DNA from: Bradyrhizobium sp. Y36
GTDB taxonomy: Bacteria > Pseudomonadota > Alphaproteobacteria > Rhizobiales > Xanthobacteraceae
Reading direction: 5' to 3'
Assembly (NCBI RefSeq): GCF_002531575.1
Contig: NZ_NWTI01000006.1
Coordinates: 186,001-250,000 of the forward strand
Length of the DNA: 64,000 bases
A program made the position numbers and the translations under genes. Positions 58,973 to 64,000 of the stretch are shown piece by piece. Below the pieces are notes generated by a model. It saw only the letters and a list, made by a program, of their open reading frames with translations, made no database searches and was not told where the DNA came from. Position 1 is the first letter of the stretch. Every line of letters starts with the position of its first letter.

Positions 58973-61759
58973 TCAGGCGCGAACGCGCGGCCGCGCCGGC
59001 CTGATCGCACTTGTCGTGCGGGCCTCGATGACGAAAGCGGGGAAGTCCCGGAACGCCTGCGCGAGCGGCAATTCACGGCTGGCAAGGCCCGGCCCGCTGT
59101 AGCCGGTCACGTCGATGGTGGCGTCGAATCCGTCCGGCGCCGGCCATTCCCGGCCCGCTTGCGTGAACGGTGCGAAGCGACGCCCGACCACGACGATCGC
59201 CGCACTGCGGCCGTGGCGGCGCGCAAAGGCGATGACATGGTCGGCATGTGCGCCGCTCACTGCCAGCGGCTGGTAGTCGCCTTGAGCGAAGACGTCGGCG
59301 AGCTCATTGCGCAGCTTGAGAAGGCGGCGTGTCCAGGCGAGTTTGATCAGCCCGTCCGGCCAGCTCTTCATCAGGCCGGCCCAATCCGGGTCGTCCAGCG
59401 AACTCAGCGCCGTGTGCCGTGCGCCAAAGTCGACCGGACGGCGATTGTCGGGGTCGACCAGCGAGAGGTCCCAGAACTCGGTGCCCTGATAGAAGTCGGG
59501 TACGCCGGGCACCGTCGCCTTGAGGGTGAGCTGGCTGAGGGAGTTCAACGTGCCGAGCAGTGCGACGCGGCGGGCCAGCGTCCGCAGCGTCTCAAGGAAT
59601 TCGCCTGACAGCGTGGGGTCGAGGATCTTGTCGACGAAGCTCTTGACGCCATTCTCATACGCCTCGTGCGGATTGAGCCAGCTGGTCTCTTCCTTGCCCT
59701 CGCGCGCGGCCTTCAGCGCATAGGCCTGGATACGCTCGACGAAGCCTGCATCGACCGGCTCCTGGAGCGGCCATGCCCCGAGCAGCGTCTGGTAGAGCAT
59801 GTATTCGAACGTTGCCGATGGCGCACGTAAATTGCCGTGGAGCGCGAGGTGCGGCGCGTTCAACACCTTCCAGCGAGAAACCGCGCTGGTCCATTCGCCG
59901 GGAACTTCGCTGAGTGCTGCGATCCGCGCGCGAGCATCCTCGCCGCGTTTCGTGTCATGCGTGGCGGTCGCCGTCATTCCCAGCGGCCATTCCCTGGCCC
60001 GGGCCTGCATGGCCTCGTGGAAAGCGGGAACGGCGAGGCCGGTGCTGGCGGGATCGCCGCCGACCTCGTTCAGCGCCAGCAGGCGGTGGTATTGATAGAA
60101 GGCGGTGTCCTCCAGCGACTTCGCCATCACCGGTCCGGTGAATTGCTGCACCTTCAGCGCAAAGCGGCGCACACGCGGCGCGCTGTGCGGCGGGCGGCCG
60201 GACTTGAGCAGGTCCATGGTCAAGGCATCGCGCAGGAAGTCGAAGATGCCCTCGTCGGCTGCGAACCATTCCGCGCGGGCGCGCGCAATGGTGTCGTCGA
60301 TCAGCTTGCGGTCGGGCGCCGTCGGGCCGCTGTTGGTCAGATAGGTGCGGTAGACCGGGAAGTGCAGCACATAGAGCTCGAGCGCCTGCCGCAGGCTGTC
60401 CGCGGAGAAATCGCGGGTCGAGTAATGCCCGTTGGCGATGCGCGCGAGCAGGCGCGTCAACACGGTGAATTCGCTGGTGAGCAGTGTCTCCAGCACGCGC
60501 CGCTTGGCGTCCTTGACGTAAGGCGCAAGCCGGGGCGGCCGGTTGCTGATCTGCCGCCAGGTCTCGTCCAGCGCCTCCAGCCCCTTGGCATCGACCAGCG
60601 CTTGCGTGATGACGTTCATCCATTCATAGCCGGTGGTGCCCTGGACGCCGGCGAAGTGCGGCAGGCGTTCGTGCTCGCACAGGATCTTCTCGATCACGGT
60701 GTAGAACGGCTTTGAATTGCCCTGCGCGTCGCGCACCAGCCGGCGCAGCCGCTGGCAATATTGCGCGGGGTCGCGCAGGCCGTCGATGTGATCGAGCCGG
60801 ATGCCCTGCAATTTGCCGTCGGCGATGAGCTGCTTCACCAGCCGGTGCGTGGCGGCGAAGGTGCCCGGGTCCTCGACGCGCAGACCAGCGAGCCCGTTGA
60901 CGTCGAAGAAGCGGCGATAATTGATGTCGCTGGAGGCGAGCCGCCAGTGCCCGAGCTTGTAATGCTGACGCTCCAGCAGGTGATGCAGCGCCAACGTCTG
61001 CGCCGGACGGTCCTTGCCGGCACGATAGGCGCCAAGACCGCGTGCGATGAGATCGTCGGCGTCCGTGATCTCTCTGAGCTCGGCCTTGAACGCGGGAGCT
61101 TCCTTGCGATTGGGGCGGCGCAGTCCGGTATAGCGCGCCGCGAGCGACAGCAGGCGTTTGCCGGCCTCCGTCTCGGCGGCATCCGCTTCCTTCACGATCA
61201 TGCGCATGATCTCGCCATAGCGCTCCGGCGCGATCGGCAGGCGATGCTCGAAATACCAGGCGGAGAAGCTGCCCTGGTCGGGATCGTAGCGCAGCTCGAT
61301 CTCGCCGCGCTCGAGCGCCTCGCCGTAGGATGCCCCCAGGATCGGCAGCAGCACGCCGCCGCGTGCGCGGTAGGGCAAGAGGTCCCAGTCGATGTCGAAG
61401 GAGACCGCATGCGGCGAGGCCTGCCCCCATTCCAGCACGTCCAGCCACCACGGATTGTCGGCGAAGTGCACACCGACATGGTTCGGCACGAAATCGATGA
61501 TGAGCCCGAGATCGTGCGCCTTGAGCGCGTCGCTCAGCCGGGCAAAGCCGGCCTCGCCGCCGAGCTCGGGATTGAATTGGCTGTGATCGACGGTGTCGTA
61601 ACCGTGGGTCGAGCCCTTGCGCGCCTTCATCACCGGCGGGGCGTAGAGATGGGTGATTCCCAGCGCCTTCAGATACGGGACGACCGCCGCGGCCTTGTCG
61701 AAGTCGAAATTCGCGGTGAGCTGAAGCCGGTAGGTGGCAAGAGGAATAGCAGGAGGCAT
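58973..61759 (-). CDS. treY: Malto-oligosyltrehalose synthase TreY
   Basis: The 928-residue GH13 enzyme begins ATYRLQLTANFDFDKAAAVV and has the family signatures HGYDTVDHSQFNPELGGE, IIDFVPNHVG and GIRLDHIDGL with the nucleophile Asp. It turns the reducing end of a maltodextrin into a trehalosyl unit by internal transglycosylation. It is last in the glgX-treZ-treY operon; its ATG lies 1 base before the treZ stop region ends (TAGCATG). Its length is normal for TreY. Confidence 0.96.
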   Translation of the reverse strand: MPPAIPLATYRLQLTANFDFDKAAAVVPYLKALGITHLYAPPVMKARKGSTHGYDTVDHSQFNPELGGEAGFARLSDALKAHDLGLIIDFVPNHVGVHFADNPWWLDVLEWGQASPHAVSFDIDWDLLPYRARGGVLLPILGASYGEALERGEIELRYDPDQGSFSAWYFEHRLPIAPERYGEIMRMIVKEADAAETEAGKRLLSLAARYTGLRRPNRKEAPAFKAELREITDADDLIARGLGAYRAGKDRPAQTLALHHLLERQHYKLGHWRLASSDINYRRFFDVNGLAGLRVEDPGTFAATHRLVKQLIADGKLQGIRLDHIDGLRDPAQYCQRLRRLVRDAQGNSKPFYTVIEKILCEHERLPHFAGVQGTTGYEWMNVITQALVDAKGLEALDETWRQISNRPPRLAPYVKDAKRRVLETLLTSEFTVLTRLLARIANGHYSTRDFSADSLRQALELYVLHFPVYRTYLTNSGPTAPDRKLIDDTIARARAEWFAADEGIFDFLRDALTMDLLKSGRPPHSAPRVRRFALKVQQFTGPVMAKSLEDTAFYQYHRLLALNEVGGDPASTGLAVPAFHEAMQARAREWPLGMTATATHDTKRGEDARARIAALSEVPGEWTSAVSRWKVLNAPHLALHGNLRAPSATFEYMLYQTLLGAWPLQEPVDAGFVERIQAYALKAAREGKEETSWLNPHEAYENGVKSFVDKILDPTLSGEFLETLRTLARRVALLGTLNSLSQLTLKATVPGVPDFYQGTEFWDLSLVDPDNRRPVDFGARHTALSSLDDPDWAGLMKSWPDGLIKLAWTRRLLKLRNELADVFAQGDYQPLAVSGAHADHVIAFARRHGRSAAIVVVGRRFAPFTQAGREWPAPDGFDATIDVTGYSGPGLASRELPLAQAFRDFPAFVIEARTTSAIRPARPRVRA

Positions 61760-61760
61760 G

Positions 61761-63515
61761 CTAACCTCCGAGGTGCCAGATCACCGACCACGGCGGCAGC
61801 CGGTCGCCGCTCGCATCGCCCCAGATTGGAGCGCCCGTTGTGCCGTCGGGACGCGCGATGTCCTTGTCCGAGAGATTGGCGACCAGCCGCAACGTCGTGC
61901 CGTCGCCCATCCGCCAGCGCGCGGTGAGCAGGCCGCTGTCGGCCGCCTCGGCGTCGCCAAAGCGCGCGCCCTTGAGCCGCGGCATGATCTCCTTGGCGCG
62001 AAGCGCGAGCAGGTCGCGGACCAGCGCAAGCCGCGCATCTTGCTGTTCGGTGCGGCCGGTCCAGTCGAGCACGGCCGATTGCAGCGTGGCTGGATCGAGC
62101 GGGTCGGGCACCTCGTCGCCGTATTTCTCGTAAGCCCAGGCATATTCCTGCTTGCGCCCCTTGCGCACGGCGTCGGCAAGTCCGCCCTGGAAGTCGCAGA
62201 AGAACGGGAACGGCACCGTCGAGCCCCATTCCTCGCCCTGAAACAGCATCGGCACCATCGGCGCCAGCAAGGTCACGGCGAGCGCCGCTTCGATCTGCTG
62301 CGGCGAAGCCAGGCTTTCGAGCCGGTCGCCGAGCGGACGGTTGCCGATCTGATCGTGGTTTTGCAGGAAGTTGACGAAAGTCGCCGGCGGCAGCTCGCCG
62401 CTCGGCTCGCCGCGCGGTCTCTTGCCCCAGAACTCCGATACCTCGCCTTGATAAACGAAGCCGGAGGCGAGCGCGCGCGCGAGGTCCATGCGCGGCGTCT
62501 GGTAGTCGGCGTAGTAGCCGGCGAGCTCGCCCGTCAGCATCACGTGCCAGACGTGGTGGTAATCGTCGTTCCACTGCGCCCGATACTTGCCGTTCGGCGG
62601 CTGTTGCACGGCATCGAGCAGGCTGGCGCGATTGTCGCCGTTCTCCAGCACGAGGTGGATGTGCCGCCCGGTCGCCTTGGCGAGCTCGCCGGCGGCGACG
62701 CTGAGGTCCTGCAGCATCGACTGCTCGCCGGGGATCGCCATGATGTGGTTGGCGGCATCCAGCCTCAGGCCGTCGAAACGATAGTCCGTGAGCCAGGACA
62801 GTGCATTCTCGACCGCGAAGGCGCGCACCTGCGGCACGCGATAGTCGATCGCACTGCCCCAGGGGGTATGCGCGTCGGTGAAGAAGGTTGGCGCATAGCG
62901 GCCGAGGTAGTTCCCCTCGGGGCCGAAATGATTGTAGACGACGTCGAGGAACACCATCAGCCCGCGCAGATGCGCTTCGTCGACCAGCGTCTTGAGGTCT
63001 TCGGGGCGACCATAGGCGCTGTCGGGCGCATACCACAGCACGCCGTCATAACCCCAGCCGCGGCGCCCCGCGAAATCCGCCAGCGGCATCAATTCCAGCG
63101 CGGTGATGCCGGTTGCGACGAGATGATCGAGCTTCTCGATCATGGCGCGGTAAGAGCCATTCGGCGTGAACGTGCCGACATGGGTCTCGATCAGCACCGT
63201 CTCTTCCCACGGCCGGCCGCGCCAATCCCGCGCACGCCATGAAAAGACATCGTGATCGATAACCTCGCTCGGGCCGAACACATCTTCGGGCTGGAACGCC
63301 GACGCCGGATCGGGCACATCGATCTCGTCGTCGATCCTGAACTTGTAGGGAACGCCGGCGCCGAGGCCGGCGATCTCGGCCACGTACCAGCCGTCCTGGC
63401 GGCGCTGCATCGCGTGTCTGCGCTCGAGCAGAAGGTCGACGCGGCGCGCGGCAGGCGCCCACAGGCGGAACGACACGCCGTCCCTCGTCGGCCTCGCCCC
63501 GAAGGATGGCCTCAT
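61761..63515 (-). CDS. treZ: Malto-oligosyltrehalose trehalohydrolase TreZ
   Basis: The 584-residue GH13 enzyme has an N-terminal beta-sandwich (FGARPTRDGVSFRLWAPAAR), the barrel motifs VYNHFGPEGNYL, FDGLRLDAANHI with the nucleophile Asp, and LVLENGDNRA with the acid Glu. LQNHDQIGNRP supplies the third acid. It releases trehalose from maltooligosyl-trehalose made by TreY. It overlaps the end of glgX by 4 bases and ends 1 base before treY, so all three are coupled. Trehalose protects against drying and osmotic stress. Confidence 0.96.
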   Translation of the reverse strand: MRPSFGARPTRDGVSFRLWAPAARRVDLLLERRHAMQRRQDGWYVAEIAGLGAGVPYKFRIDDEIDVPDPASAFQPEDVFGPSEVIDHDVFSWRARDWRGRPWEETVLIETHVGTFTPNGSYRAMIEKLDHLVATGITALELMPLADFAGRRGWGYDGVLWYAPDSAYGRPEDLKTLVDEAHLRGLMVFLDVVYNHFGPEGNYLGRYAPTFFTDAHTPWGSAIDYRVPQVRAFAVENALSWLTDYRFDGLRLDAANHIMAIPGEQSMLQDLSVAAGELAKATGRHIHLVLENGDNRASLLDAVQQPPNGKYRAQWNDDYHHVWHVMLTGELAGYYADYQTPRMDLARALASGFVYQGEVSEFWGKRPRGEPSGELPPATFVNFLQNHDQIGNRPLGDRLESLASPQQIEAALAVTLLAPMVPMLFQGEEWGSTVPFPFFCDFQGGLADAVRKGRKQEYAWAYEKYGDEVPDPLDPATLQSAVLDWTGRTEQQDARLALVRDLLALRAKEIMPRLKGARFGDAEAADSGLLTARWRMGDGTTLRLVANLSDKDIARPDGTTGAPIWGDASGDRLPPWSVIWHLGG

Positions 63516-64000
63516 AGCGCCCCCGCGAAGGCGAGCACGGAGCGCGGCGGCGCCTTGCTGTCGCTTCCGGGCAGGAAGTCGATCGTGTTCAGCTTGGCAT
63601 CCGTGGTGTTCAGGATCTGCTGCCAGCTCTTGTATTCGGTCATTTTTGGCAATTTGAACGGGATCTCTTCGGGGGCGGCGTTCAATACGATAAAGATCGC
63701 AGCGCTGCCCGGTTCCATCGGTCCCATCACATAGGAGAGGAACCGCCCGTCCGGGAATGTCCAGTCGCTCTCCGTCATCTCGTTGCCTTCAGGCGTCAGC
63801 CACAGCGCGCCGTAGGACACGCCGTCCGCGGGACGGCCGTCGAGCCAGCGGTGGCTGCGAAGCTGCGAGAACCGGCGGCGGATGTCGGCGAGATGGGCGA
63901 CGAAATCGACCATGTCGTCGCCCTCCTTGCCGAGGTTGTCCCAGCCGACCCAGCCGATCTCGTTGTCCTGGCAATAGGCGTTGTTGTTGCCGGATTGCGA
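63512..64000 (-). CDS. glgX: Glycogen debranching enzyme GlgX (C-terminal part)
   Basis: Open to the right edge, with 162 C-terminal residues visible and the N-terminal part outside the window. The SGNNNAYCQDNEIGWVGWDN stretch at the upstream end is typical of GlgX isoamylases, and the C-terminal beta domain follows. GlgX trims branches from glycogen and supplies linear maltodextrins to TreY and TreZ. Its stop overlaps the treZ start (ATGA). The whole forms the glycogen-to-trehalose route. Confidence 0.9.
   Translation of the reverse strand, partial: SQSGNNNAYCQDNEIGWVGWDNLGKEGDDMVDFVAHLADIRRRFSQLRSHRWLDGRPADGVSYGALWLTPEGNEMTESDWTFPDGRFLSYVMGPMEPGSAAIFIVLNAAPEEIPFKLPKMTEYKSWQQILNTTDAKLNTIDFLPGSDSKAPPRSVLAFAGAL

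Noticed and set aside
1..64000. CRISPR arrays, tRNA or rRNA genes, insertion sequences, prophage or integration sites
   Set aside because: I looked for regularly spaced repeats, cloverleaf ends and transposase or integrase motifs and found none. The repeats present are palindromic intergenic elements.

Overview
The window is GC-rich chromosomal DNA from an alphaproteobacterium of the Bradyrhizobium / Nitrobacteraceae type. I infer this from gene content and order (a fliC-fliD-fliS-flgD-flgE-flgK-flgL block, kdpFABCDE, divergent ku and ligD, a glgX-treZ-treY operon, several small-molecule CoA clusters), from a ROSE-type RNA thermometer ahead of an hsp20 gene, from EcfG-like promoters (GGAAC-N16-GTT type), and from dispersed palindromic intergenic repeats. 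I see no rRNA, tRNA, CRISPR array, insertion sequence or prophage.

Layout. 1-8.3 kb: catabolic genes. A TPP enzyme (C-terminal part only), a DadA-like oxidase, an Asp/Glu racemase-like protein, a GntR regulator and an SDR lie on the + strand. An orphan ABC solute-binding protein, a KstD-like flavoprotein and an IclR regulator lie on the - strand. 8.5-12.7 kb: a stress islet (Hsp20 under a ROSE thermometer, an HtrA-like protease, several tiny genes) and an exported FAH-family protein. 13-23.5 kb: two divergent operons. One encodes CaiB-, MaoC- and CitE-type enzymes plus IclR, which resembles the itaconate/C5-dicarboxylate route. The other encodes a TRAP transporter, an acyl-CoA dehydrogenase, an acyl-CoA ligase and a CoA-transferase-like protein whose nucleophilic Glu is missing. 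23.6-28 kb: an operon of a large HAD protein, a putative glycosyltransferase and a degenerate formyltransferase-like protein, beside the flagellar genes. 28.5-38.6 kb: an ECF sigma factor and flagellar filament, hook and chaperone genes. 38.6-42.3 kb: an acyl-CoA ligase, upp, a crotonase and a LmrA/YxaF-like TetR regulator.

42.3-54.4 kb is the most interesting part. The kdp potassium-pump operon and its KdpDE sensor-regulator are flanked by three further small operons of unknown function. All four transcription units start with the same promoter module: an 11-bp-period direct repeat, CTTTATGA-N2-(T)TCCTAT, then CTCG and a -10-like hexamer at identical spacing. The repeat resembles the KdpE box, so I propose a KdpE regulon of tiny membrane proteins, two paralogous FIGRNR-domain proteins and a DapA-like protein that has lost its Schiff-base lysine.

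54.5-64 kb: the non-homologous end-joining genes ku and ligD, divergently transcribed from a palindrome that reads as an EcfG-like promoter on both strands; a DUF3309 membrane peptide with its own EcfG-like promoter; a PHA-system protein; and the trehalose synthesis operon glgX (partial), treZ, treY. With kdp, this right-hand third looks like an osmotic and desiccation stress neighbourhood.
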